55,044 bases of DNA from Candidatus Bathyarchaeota archaeon (GTDB taxonomy: Archaea > Thermoproteota > Bathyarchaeia > 40CM-2-53-6): positions 1 to 55,044 of the forward strand of contig VBBS01000027.1 in assembly GCA_005888745.1 (NCBI GenBank), given 5' to 3'. The position numbers were made by a program, and so were the translations under genes. This document shows, piece after piece, positions 42,534 to 49,769 of this stretch; the stretch's first letter is position 1; each line of letters opens with the position of its first letter. The notes below the pieces were generated by a model. It had not been told where the DNA came from. It ran no database searches and was given only the letters and a program-made list of their open reading frames with translations.

Positions 42534-42699
42534 CCGAACACTGATGCGAACAGGTCCCAGCCGCTAGGGCATGCCGACCTCTCCTTGGCCGACTGTCACA
42601 CCTTGGCCGCCGCCAAGCAGCTCAGAGCCACCCTCTCGACAAACGACAGGGAGCTTTCCAAGATCAAAGACGTCAGAACAACACTCTTCGTGCCATAGG
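42534..42699 (+). pseudogene. C-terminal remnant of another PIN-domain gene
   Basis: In the frame of vapC1, directly after its stop, the translation reads LGHADLSLADCHTLAAAKQL and LSTNDRELSKIKDV before a TAG at 42697-42699. This is the C-terminal half of a PIN domain (third and fourth acidic residues: LADC, STNDREL) without N-terminal half or start codon. It looks like the trace of a deleted VapC gene rather than an extension, since vapC1 is already complete. Confidence 0.6.
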
Positions 42700-42765
42700 C
42701 GTCCCGACCCCTGCCGTTTGTTGGCGTAGACTCCTCTGAGATATTCGTAGAAGTTCTGCAGGGTC

Positions 42766-43188
42766 TTAGAGATGGCCAAGCACCCGGAATCCCAAGGCTT
42801 CAAAGTCGCTGTCGTAACTGTACATGTCAGTTATGCCCTGCTTTCTGGCAAGGATCGCTGAGGTGCAGTCAGTCAGGCTGAGCGGTATCTCTCTTCTAGA
42901 CTTGTAAAGCTCCCATGCTTCCAAGAATGTATTCTCGTCTACTCTCAGAATCAACATCGATTCCGAGGAGAGGATTAGCGTGCCGAGCGCGACGGAGAGC
43001 TCGTGGTTACGCGTTCTCCGCCGGCATCCTGTCACGGCCTCGTCCAGGACATAGTCGGAAGTGTAGAGCTTTCTGTAGGAAGTCTTTCCATCTCTGATCT
43101 TGTCGAAGGACTCTACCGCATCGGAATGCTGCTTGTCTCTCTTGTTGTGCAGGGCCATGAAGGGTCCGGTGTCTATTAACAGCCGCAA
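42766..43188 (-). CDS. PIN-domain toxin ribonuclease (VapC), second module
   Basis: 140 aa. RLLIDTGPFMALHN (Asp), SDYVLDEAVTG (Glu), PLSLTDCTSAILA (Asp) and MYSYDSDFEALGF (Asp) make a full PIN site. Convergent with the PIN remnant. ATG start lies 14 bp downstream of its antitoxin gene. Unlike module 1 in sequence, so it is not a recent duplicate. Confidence 0.87.
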   Translation of the reverse strand: MRLLIDTGPFMALHNKRDKQHSDAVESFDKIRDGKTSYRKLYTSDYVLDEAVTGCRRRTRNHELSVALGTLILSSESMLILRVDENTFLEAWELYKSRREIPLSLTDCTSAILARKQGITDMYSYDSDFEALGFRVLGHL

Positions 43189-43202
43189 AGAAATGCTGTT
43201 CC

Positions 43203-43439
43203 CTATCCGTAGACTGTATCATCTATTTCCCTGGAAGCGTTCTCGGTGCCTTTTCCCCAGTCTCGAGCTTTGACGTGGAAAATTGGGTCGTTTGGGTTTA
43301 TCCCAGATTCTTCCTGTGCCCATCGGAGAGCGGCCTCGCGAAGCGCCTCTTTGATGGTCAACCCCTTCTTTCGGGCTGTCGCTGCGAGTGTCGAATACTC
43401 GGCAGGTTCCAGTTCGGTTTGGGCCACTTTATGCTCCAT
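43203..43439 (-). CDS. Antitoxin of the second VapBC module
   Basis: 78 aa, ATG start. Residues 1-45 (VAQTELEPAEYSTLAATARKKG, LTIKEALREAALRW) resemble the ribbon-helix-helix antitoxins of archaeal VapB; the tail (INPNDPIFHVKARDWGKGTENAS in part) matches those antitoxins that wrap VapC ('DPIF' segment). Upstream lies a palindrome, see next entry. Confidence 0.75.
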   Translation of the reverse strand: MEHKVAQTELEPAEYSTLAATARKKGLTIKEALREAALRWAQEESGINPNDPIFHVKARDWGKGTENASREIDDTVYG

Positions 43440-43450
43440 TCATCATCCAT

Positions 43451-43476
43451 CTAAAACTACATGCAGGATACATGTA
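43451..43476 (-). promoter_or_regulatory. vapBC2 promoter/operator
   Basis: On the minus strand GTTTTAG (43451-43457) is a TATA-like box 12-18 bp before the antitoxin ATG. A perfect 6-bp inverted repeat TACATG (43458-43463) / CATGTA (43471-43476) overlaps the upstream edge and could bind the RHH antitoxin for autorepression. Confidence 0.5.
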
Positions 43477-43787
43477 AGTCTTTTCCTCTCGCGCACGGAG
43501 ACGACTGGCTACGACAGACTATGAAGGAGAGGTGGGAAGCTAATTATGAAACGATGAAGGAAGAGAGACGCCGGACAACCAGCAAGATCCTAGTGAGGCA
43601 GATGACCCGTGGACCTCCATCAAGCTATGGCCCAATTTATTACACGGCGATGGTCCATAGTCGAGTTAGAGGACTTGGCATAATGTCAATCGGACTAAAT
43701 TCCTTCCTTGGAGGAATCCCAGGTCCCCGCCGTTTCTTGGGACAAATACGGGATAAGTCAGATGTTTTCCGGCCTTTAGTCATATGA
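43461..43787 (+). CDS. Doubtful ORF, 108 aa
   Basis: Open from ATG 43461 inside the presumed vapBC2 operator; an internal ATG 43521 would give MKERWEANYETMKEERRRTT with a charged helix followed by a basic, glycine-rich tail. No family recognised, no clear promoter. It may only be non-coding sequence between the toxin module and the PLP enzyme. Confidence 0.2.
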   Translation: MQDTCKSFPLAHGDDWLRQTMKERWEANYETMKEERRRTTSKILVRQMTRGPPSSYGPIYYTAMVHSRVRGLGIMSIGLNSFLGGIPGPRRFLGQIRDKSDVFRPLVI

Positions 43788-43815
43788 ACTCATGTCTCCA
43801 TTAGAAGGATAAGGA

Positions 43816-45381
43816 ATGCAAGAGTCAACAGCTCATCCAAAGGTTGACGAAGCGCTTCTCAAACGATTCCGGAGCGAGATAAAGAACAAAACCCCTTTCG
43901 TCGCCGAAAAGGACGGAAGGAAGATTATCGTCAATCCGACACCTTTGGAGGATCTGACGACTCCCCTCGTCGAGTGCGCCCGTGTCGAATATGGTCTCGA
44001 GATACTTGCAAAGAGCATCAAGGTCTTCGGAAAGTTCGACTCGAAAATCGCAGGTGGCTCAGTCAAAGTCCGCCCGGCCGTTGAGATAATCGAGGACGCG
44101 ATTGCTTCTGGCAAGCTGAGAACCGGTCAGACAGTCTTCGAGGCAACCTCTGGTAATTTCGGTATCGCTCTTGGAATGCTGGAAAAGATCGGGATCGCTG
44201 TCATTTTCCTAGTTTCAAGGAAGCTTCAGAGCGGGGTCCTGGATGAACTGAACAAGAGCTCAGCGAAGACGGTGAACCTGGACATCGACATTTGCCCCGC
44301 ACCCGGTCTAGCATTGGACCACGGCCTAGTTATTGCGAAAGCGACGGCGAACAATGTCCGCGGACAACTATCGGATCTCGGTCTCGACGGTGCAAGGTTC
44401 GACAAGGCGCGTGCCGAGATTGAAGGTCTCCTCGCCAGACAAGACGTGATCAACCTCGCGAAACTATTGGCCAAGATCTACGGAGGCTTCTGCCCCGAAC
44501 AATATGATAACGAGTTGAATGTCAAATCGCACGAGACAGTCACAGCGCCAGAGATAGACCAACAGCTCAAAGACAATGGTCTTTCACTCGCAGAGTTCAA
44601 AATAATCTCAGCGTTTGGTACCGGCGGAACGTCTGCAGGCATCAGCAAATACGTTCAAACGAAATATGGCAAGAAATCTGTTCACGTGGTATTCCCCCTC
44701 AACAACCAAGACGTTGCGGGAGTACGGACCAAGGACAAGGCTTTCGGCCTCAGATTTTATGATCCCGCTCTGTATGCGGGACAGCACGAAGTAGACTTCG
44801 AACAGGCTAAACGCGTCCTTCGCTTTTTCGTCGGGAAAGGCTACGATATCGGCGAGAGCAGTGCACTAGCGCTCTACGCTTGTTTACAGATGCTCAACTA
44901 TGGTGTCGGAGACAAGTTTGCCGTGATACTAGCCGATGGCATCGACAAGTACCGAAGCACTCTCGGAACAGTGGCGCAATCACCCCCTCCTCTCGAAGTC
45001 ACTCTCCCACAAGCCAGCTCCAACGTGACAGATTATGATGAGGTTCTCTGGACGCATGGCATGTTCGTGCCGAAGGAGGATGGAATCAAACTCCTGGCCT
45101 CATCTCTCGGATGCGATGAGAGCAAAATCAAAGTCGCAAGAGCATCAGATGTCCAAACGTTGATCTCGACCGAAAGGATACCCAATAATATCTCGAATGC
45201 CCTACCCAAGAACAATCGAAAGGTCCTCTTGGTGTGCATGGCTGGGGGCACCTCGTTACGGGTTGCCCAGATACTTGCCGCGAATGGAGTACAAGGTCAA
45301 AGTCTAACCGGAGGAATAATGAGCCTCTCCGAGAACAGCAAGAAGCAACCGTCCGACCTAGTGCAGATGGCCAGAGAATAA
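43816..45381 (+). CDS. PLP-dependent cysteine synthase-like enzyme fused to a rhodanese-like domain
   Basis: 521 aa. Residues 1-390 are a fold-type II PLP enzyme: NPTPLEDLTTPLVECARVEYG (in part), the PLP-lysine motif GGSVKVRPAVEII (Lys about 82), EATSGNFGIALGM, and GTGGTSAGISKYV with GESSALALYA. Compared with OAS sulfhydrylase it carries an extra helical insert (about 180-250). Residues 420-515 are rhodanese-like (VLLVCMAGGTSLRVAQIL with the Cys in the active loop, GGIMSL). The fusion suggests sulfur transfer or use of a persulfide as the sulfur donor; that is inference. AAGGATAAGGA precedes the ATG as ribosome binding site. Confidence 0.8.
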   Translation: MQESTAHPKVDEALLKRFRSEIKNKTPFVAEKDGRKIIVNPTPLEDLTTPLVECARVEYGLEILAKSIKVFGKFDSKIAGGSVKVRPAVEIIEDAIASGKLRTGQTVFEATSGNFGIALGMLEKIGIAVIFLVSRKLQSGVLDELNKSSAKTVNLDIDICPAPGLALDHGLVIAKATANNVRGQLSDLGLDGARFDKARAEIEGLLARQDVINLAKLLAKIYGGFCPEQYDNELNVKSHETVTAPEIDQQLKDNGLSLAEFKIISAFGTGGTSAGISKYVQTKYGKKSVHVVFPLNNQDVAGVRTKDKAFGLRFYDPALYAGQHEVDFEQAKRVLRFFVGKGYDIGESSALALYACLQMLNYGVGDKFAVILADGIDKYRSTLGTVAQSPPPLEVTLPQASSNVTDYDEVLWTHGMFVPKEDGIKLLASSLGCDESKIKVARASDVQTLISTERIPNNISNALPKNNRKVLLVCMAGGTSLRVAQILAANGVQGQSLTGGIMSLSENSKKQPSDLVQMARE

Positions 45382-45558
45382 ACTACCGGGCCATCTCCTG
45401 ATTCGGTTCGACCTCGGATGCGAAGGATCGAAATACTACGAGCCGACGCGGGCCGCAACCTAGGATTCAAGCGTGTTCTCGCCAGAAAGAAGCATCTCAT
45501 GAAGACGCAGGTACTTGCTAAACTGAGCTCGAGCAAAGGCTAGGGCGTGTTGTTGATG
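45382..45558. other. Convergent gene-free stretch
   Basis: About 175 bp between the PLP enzyme and herA, whose stops face each other. No gene or repeat is apparent. Confidence 0.4.
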
Positions 45559-46983
45559 CTAGGAGAAGAAGAGCCGTGTTTCTCCCATAGTCCTGACGTC
45601 CAGCTGTTCCACGTCGACCATCATTGGCAGGTCCTTGACGACATTGCCCAAGAGTAGGCACCGCCTAGTGGGGATTCCTCTGACGAGGTAGCGTATCGTG
45701 TCACTGTCCGCCTTTGCCACCTTACCGATAGCCTCAATGTCATGTTCGTTTGTGAAGTTGAAGATGAACACGTTGTCCGCTTGCCTGTAGATCGCTTCCT
45801 GGACAGTGTCGGGCTGGTTTGTGATGAACGTGGTGAACAATCCAATGTGCCTCATCCGCGTAACAATATCATCCCAGTAAGTATCACGCAGATACAGGTG
45901 CGCTTCCTCTGCAAAGAGAAAAGCAGCCTTGAGCCAGTTGGAGGAGAGAATCTTGGTCAGTTCTCCAAGAAAGATCTCGACGAGGATGCGTCGGACGATT
46001 TGGCTCTGATTCTTCAGATTAACCACTAGGACCCCGCCTCCCTCTATAGTGTGAAGAATCCGCTCTTCAGTTAGCGGGTTCGCCTCATCAAACAATCCCG
46101 ATTCCATCAAGACCTGCAGCCTAGAAGTCAGAGCTTCGCGGACGCTGTCGTGGCAGCTCCACGACTGTACCGCTTGAATCACCGTTGGCAGAGTCAAGTC
46201 TCCCCGAGCCTCGAGATCCTTCCAGATAGTCGTGAAGACCTTCGACGAGGTCGCTGGCAGATCCAGAGCGTGACTCAGGACCCCGGCGACAGTTCTCAAC
46301 CCTAGTTTTGCCATGGAGAAGTTTAGGCCGCTTCTCGGCGCGAGTACGGTCAGCCGGGCGGAAGATTGTCGTCCATCTTTCGATTTGTGCAGGTTGATGT
46401 ATTCTCCGTTAACGTCTAGCACGATGCAAGGAGCGCCCCATCCTGCCATGGACAGCAGTAGAAGTTTTGCCAGGTGAGATTTTCCAGAGCCCTTTCTTCC
46501 GGTGATTATGTTGAGACCGCCATCGAGTCCGCTGGCATCTACGCTTATTGGCTCGCCATCATTGTGTCCGAGCTTGACCGGCATCTTTCCCCCGTTCATT
46601 ATCAGCTTGTTGACTGCATAAGGTCGGATCTTTGATGATGTGCGTGATGGCAACCATGAAGTGCTAGGCGAAAGACTCCCGTCTTGAGCAATGGTTCCTC
46701 GAATCTTGCAGACCGCCAACCTCGTGTCTTTCAATGCGTCTACTTGGCTCGAAATGTTCAGTGGGTCTACGTCCTCCCCTGAAAGATCCCCGTCTGTCAT
46801 CACGTCTCTCAGAATGTCCTCCAAGACCCCGGGGACGTTGGCGTATTGGAGATCTATTGCTTGGACAAGGAGTCCCCTCGATTGAGATTGGTCTTCGATG
46901 ACGAAATAGTCGCCCTTGTGAACATGCTCGTCCGGGAAGGCGATAAGTTGAACCTCATCCGCTTCCTTCCGGTAAATCCGCAT
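45559..46983 (-). CDS. herA: HerA-like DNA translocase ATPase
   Basis: 474 aa. N-terminal beta-barrel HAS-like domain (about 1-140), RecA-like ATPase with Walker A GRKGSGKSHLAKLL (about 162-175), Walker B FLFAEEAHLYL (about 354-364), and sensor/arginine regions ITNQPDTVQEAIY and RQADNVFIFN. HerA forms hexamers that pump DNA and activate NurA during end resection. The ATG directly follows the nurA stop (TAGATG), so the two are co-translated. Confidence 0.9.
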   Translation of the reverse strand: MRIYRKEADEVQLIAFPDEHVHKGDYFVIEDQSQSRGLLVQAIDLQYANVPGVLEDILRDVMTDGDLSGEDVDPLNISSQVDALKDTRLAVCKIRGTIAQDGSLSPSTSWLPSRTSSKIRPYAVNKLIMNGGKMPVKLGHNDGEPISVDASGLDGGLNIITGRKGSGKSHLAKLLLLSMAGWGAPCIVLDVNGEYINLHKSKDGRQSSARLTVLAPRSGLNFSMAKLGLRTVAGVLSHALDLPATSSKVFTTIWKDLEARGDLTLPTVIQAVQSWSCHDSVREALTSRLQVLMESGLFDEANPLTEERILHTIEGGGVLVVNLKNQSQIVRRILVEIFLGELTKILSSNWLKAAFLFAEEAHLYLRDTYWDDIVTRMRHIGLFTTFITNQPDTVQEAIYRQADNVFIFNFTNEHDIEAIGKVAKADSDTIRYLVRGIPTRRCLLLGNVVKDLPMMVDVEQLDVRTMGETRLFFS

Positions 46984-48090
46984 CTAGGCCACGTACCTGC
47001 TCGTTCCGAAGGGTCCGAACAATGATCTTCTGAGGTTCGGCCGGGCTTGAAGACTGACATGATGGTTACTGGCAACGAATCGCTGGACTGCGAGGATTTC
47101 GTTGGCGGTGAACGTGCTGAAGATGTGAGCTATCCTCAGCGTCTCAGGATAGCCATGGAAGATCACATCGGTCCCCGCAACTCGGCCAAGTGCTATTAGC
47201 GACCGCTGTTCATCAGCATCACGATCGATATCGGTGCGGAACAGGAATCCGTCCGGTGAAAGTTTCGACACGCAGACTCGCCCGAGGAATCTGATCGGAT
47301 ACGCTGGATACTCGTTCTCCACAACAGATGTTATGTCGATGACGTGGGGGACTTTCTCGACGTCGAAGAAGCCGAGAATATTCTTCCCACCAACCGTAAG
47401 CTGCGTTGATTTGGAGAGAGCGATGACAATGCTGTTGTTGTTGCGGGCCGTGGAGAGGATCCGCTGGACCCTGCTGGAAGGATTGTCTGGAGTCCCAGCG
47501 GTCAATGATCCATCTAGCAGCACTATTCCGTCCTTGACGGTGACCGCGAGTTCTTCCTGGACCCAGCGTTCCACGTGATTTCTTAGCTTTGTCAGCACTC
47601 GGAGAGTCTTGACTGATAATCCACCGAAGGCTCGTGACTCGTCGTCTCTGTAATTTTCTTGTTGGCCATCGGAGTTTGGAATATGAAATAGCAATGGTCC
47701 CCAGCGCGTGAAGGCAATCCTGTCGGGTTGTCTCCAGACGGCGACCGCGCGGATGGCGAAGATCATTCCAGTGTCGGTTTCACCGATCTTGACGCTCGAT
47801 GCGTCGCAGGCAGCAATTGGAACCGATTCTCTCAACGGGTTGATTGGGCAACGTTTCAAGCCCATCGCGATCGAGGAGCCTCCGATCTCCAGTTGCTCGT
47901 CAGAATCTCCATCGTCCAAGCCCATGTCCATGAGGGACACAGCTCGAGGGTTGAGAGTAGATCCCCGCAGCGATTGCATCGATCTAGTCGAGAGTTGAAG
48001 GAGCGCTTCCGGAATCGGATGTTGAAGCTCTTCCGGTATGCTTTTTAATTGTGCGAGAGGTTCAGTTAGTTCCTGGGTGCGGTGGAGCAA
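46984..48090 (-). CDS. nurA: NurA-type 5'-3' nuclease
   Basis: 368 aa. Two Asp motifs of NurA: IAACDASSVKIG (about residue 93) and IVLLDGSLTAGTP (about residue 195), plus VIALSKSTQL and the C-terminal HVSLQARPNLRRS region. NurA digests DNA inside the HerA ring to produce 3' tails. Order wHTH-wHTH-nurA-herA on one strand; mre11 and rad50, usual neighbours, are absent from the window. Confidence 0.88.
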   Translation of the reverse strand: MLHRTQELTEPLAQLKSIPEELQHPIPEALLQLSTRSMQSLRGSTLNPRAVSLMDMGLDDGDSDEQLEIGGSSIAMGLKRCPINPLRESVPIAACDASSVKIGETDTGMIFAIRAVAVWRQPDRIAFTRWGPLLFHIPNSDGQQENYRDDESRAFGGLSVKTLRVLTKLRNHVERWVQEELAVTVKDGIVLLDGSLTAGTPDNPSSRVQRILSTARNNNSIVIALSKSTQLTVGGKNILGFFDVEKVPHVIDITSVVENEYPAYPIRFLGRVCVSKLSPDGFLFRTDIDRDADEQRSLIALGRVAGTDVIFHGYPETLRIAHIFSTFTANEILAVQRFVASNHHVSLQARPNLRRSLFGPFGTSRYVA

Positions 48091-48157
48091 GGTTAGATTC
48101 CCCCAGTATTGGGCGGGAGATCCCCCTCTCCCGCCTGTCCCCGCACCCTCTCTAGTA

Positions 48158-48700
48158 TCATCCTGGCGCGGTCACCTTCGTTTCATGCTGGGACGCGGCG
48201 GCACGAGCCGTGACGCCTCTCGCGATCTCGTGTGATTTGCGGATCCCCTGGATTGAGAGCCTGTAGTTTCCTTGGCTAGTCCGCTCTACAACACCGGTCT
48301 TTCCCATCATCGCTAGGGTGTTGCGGACTGTCTTGACGGATTTTCCAATAGCTTTGCTGATATTCTCAGGGCTCATGTCGACGCTAGGTCGAGTGCCAAC
48401 TGCATGCGCAACCCGGGTGGCTAGTAGGACAAGTGAGATCGAGTGCTCTGCTGACATCTCCGGCTTCAGAAATACAGCCTCCCCCTCAGGCGTTAGCTTG
48501 ACGGTCTCAGAGAGATCGTCCACCATCGAAGAGTAGTCTGGAGAGAAGGTCAATTTCGACGCGAGCGAATAGTTGGGTAGGACTTGCGCTGCGAACCGCA
48601 TGACCTCTTGCACAACCGTCTCTAGGTCGCCTTCGACGGTATGTTTGATGTCTCCCCATTCGATCTGAACCTTGATCTTCGGACGGTCTGTTATCGCTTT
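48158..48700 (-). CDS. Winged-helix protein, second paralogue; no canonical start
   Basis: The first canonical start, GTG 48613, gives 151 aa, but similarity to the preceding paralogue begins upstream: IKVQIEWGDIKHTVEGDLETVV here aligns with IEVTVRHNGAETKV..SPENVV there, and YSLASKLTFSPD with LELASKLVLSVD. That N-terminal stretch has no ATG/GTG/TTG and is preceded directly by the TAG of the paralogue in the same frame (ATA at 48694 is the only near-start). C-terminal winged helix at about residues 95-150 (SPENISKAIGKSVKTVRNTLAMMGKTGVVER, in part). Probably regulates or assists nurA-herA; 67 bp upstream of nurA. Confidence 0.75.
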   Translation of the reverse strand, partial: KAITDRPKIKVQIEWGDIKHTVEGDLETVVQEVMRFAAQVLPNYSLASKLTFSPDYSSMVDDLSETVKLTPEGEAVFLKPEMSAEHSISLVLLATRVAHAVGTRPSVDMSPENISKAIGKSVKTVRNTLAMMGKTGVVERTSQGNYRLSIQGIRKSHEIARGVTARAAASQHETKVTAPG

Positions 48701-49249
48701 CTACCTCTCCGGGAGCTGTACGGCTTTCGGCATCAGTGTCTGGATGACAATTCGTCGTCCCATCGTGGTGAGCCTGTAGGAGCCTTTTCCGATTCGTTCG
48801 ATTAGCTGTTCCCTAACGAGTTCGCTGAGCCGGCCTGCTATTGTCCCGGTTACTCGGCCTGTAATCTTTGCGAGTTCGTCTAGCGAGATTGAATCGTTGT
48901 CCTTCTTTCCCATCAGGTAGAACATGCATGCTCCGGCGACATGAAGCATCATGAGTTCTCTGTCCTTCAAGGTTGCTGTATTCTTGAGGATCACCAGACC
49001 CTCAGGGGAGTAGGCAATGACGCCCGCACAGCTTTGCAGGAACTCTACACTGTCGACAGAAAGAACTAGCTTCGACGCCAGTTCGAGGGCCGGGTAGGCT
49101 TTCGAGAAAAAGATGACCAGCTCTCGAACCACATTCTCCGGGCTTCCAATGACCTTGGTCTCTGCCCCATTGTGTCTTACGGTAACTTCGATCGTTCCGC
49201 TAGGCTGGCTGCGCTGTACTGAGTTTTGAACTGTTTCCAGGTCAGACAA
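48701..49249 (-). CDS. Winged-helix protein, first paralogue
   Basis: 182 aa, TTG start at 49249. N-terminal beta region (TIEVTVRHNGAETKVIGSPEN), a helical middle, and a C-terminal winged helix (SLDELAKITGRVTGTIAGRL, QLIERIGKGSYRLTTMG). Ends with QLPER and TAG, after which the second paralogue continues in frame. Good promoter upstream. Known archaeal relatives are annotated only as HTH proteins; a role with NurA/HerA is inferred from the operon. Confidence 0.75.
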   Translation of the reverse strand: MSDLETVQNSVQRSQPSGTIEVTVRHNGAETKVIGSPENVVRELVIFFSKAYPALELASKLVLSVDSVEFLQSCAGVIAYSPEGLVILKNTATLKDRELMMLHVAGACMFYLMGKKDNDSISLDELAKITGRVTGTIAGRLSELVREQLIERIGKGSYRLTTMGRRIVIQTLMPKAVQLPER

Positions 49250-49279
49250 TAACGCTCAGCCCGAGCCTTCTCTGTTGTA

Positions 49280-49289
49280 GATATATAAC
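49280..49289 (-). promoter_or_regulatory. Promoter of the wHTH-nurA-herA operon
   Basis: GATATATAAC (minus strand GTTATATATC) lies 31 bp upstream of the TTG at 49249. It is the best TATA box in the window and places the transcription start next to the start codon, so the message is likely leaderless. Confidence 0.6.
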
Positions 49290-49314
49290 GATTTTCGGTC
49301 CCGAGTGTGATCCC

Positions 49315-49400
49315 ACAAGGTGTTACTCTACAAATCGGGAGTGAAAGTGAAAGTGTTTCGCCGAAACAGCATGTCCGGGAGAACAAACAAGGTGTTACTC
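49315..49400. repeat. 14-bp direct repeat between divergent genes
   Basis: ACAAGGTGTTACTC occurs at 49315-49328 and again at 49387-49400, 72 bp apart (close to seven helical turns). Between them is GTTTCGCCGAAAC, a short inverted repeat near 49356-49368. The region divides the wHTH-nurA-herA operon from the small winged-helix gene at 49489, so the repeats are candidate binding sites for a regulator of one or both. Confidence 0.55.
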
Positions 49401-49488
49401 GAAGCCCTCTCAAGAATATGCTAAGAGAATTCCTACACTCGCGTCTCCGACATAGCTTTATGAGTTCGACCCCTCCGGTCTCGCGAGA

Positions 49489-49740
49489 ATGAACTACAAC
49501 GAGCTCAAGATTCGAATTCTTGGCCTATTCGAAGCGAAACGGGAGTTTGACAGCCTCATGATTCGTGAGCTTTTGGCATCCGACAAGACGCTCAAGTTGA
49601 CAGACAAGGGTGTAGAGATGGCGCTTCTTCGGTATTGGAGGCAAGGACTCTTGAGCCGGACCCGTCGAGCCGGCAGGTTTCAATACGCTCTAACCGAACG
49701 CGGCCTCGGTCGAAGGGAGTGGTTGCTCAAGAACAGATGA
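49489..49740 (+). CDS. Small winged-helix protein, 83 aa
   Basis: ATG start; a compact winged-helix pattern: KIRILGLFEAKREFDSLMIRELL, KGVEMALLRYWRQGLLSR (recognition helix), then wing AGRFQYALTERGLGR. Basic. Probably a DNA-binding regulator. Divergent from the nurA-herA operon, and the direct repeats in between may be its operator; that is inference. Confidence 0.65.
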   Translation: MNYNELKIRILGLFEAKREFDSLMIRELLASDKTLKLTDKGVEMALLRYWRQGLLSRTRRAGRFQYALTERGLGRREWLLKNR

Positions 49741-49769
49741 GTACCCAGGGACGCGTGATCATGACTTCT

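Noticed and set aside
5362-48703. UAG as a genome-wide pyrrolysine codon explaining the in-frame UAGs
   Set aside because: UAG also ends many complete genes here at their natural ends (etfB, tatA, purA, cofC, glmS, lrp, nurA, herA, both vapB genes), so it works as a normal stop. Local read-through is still possible.
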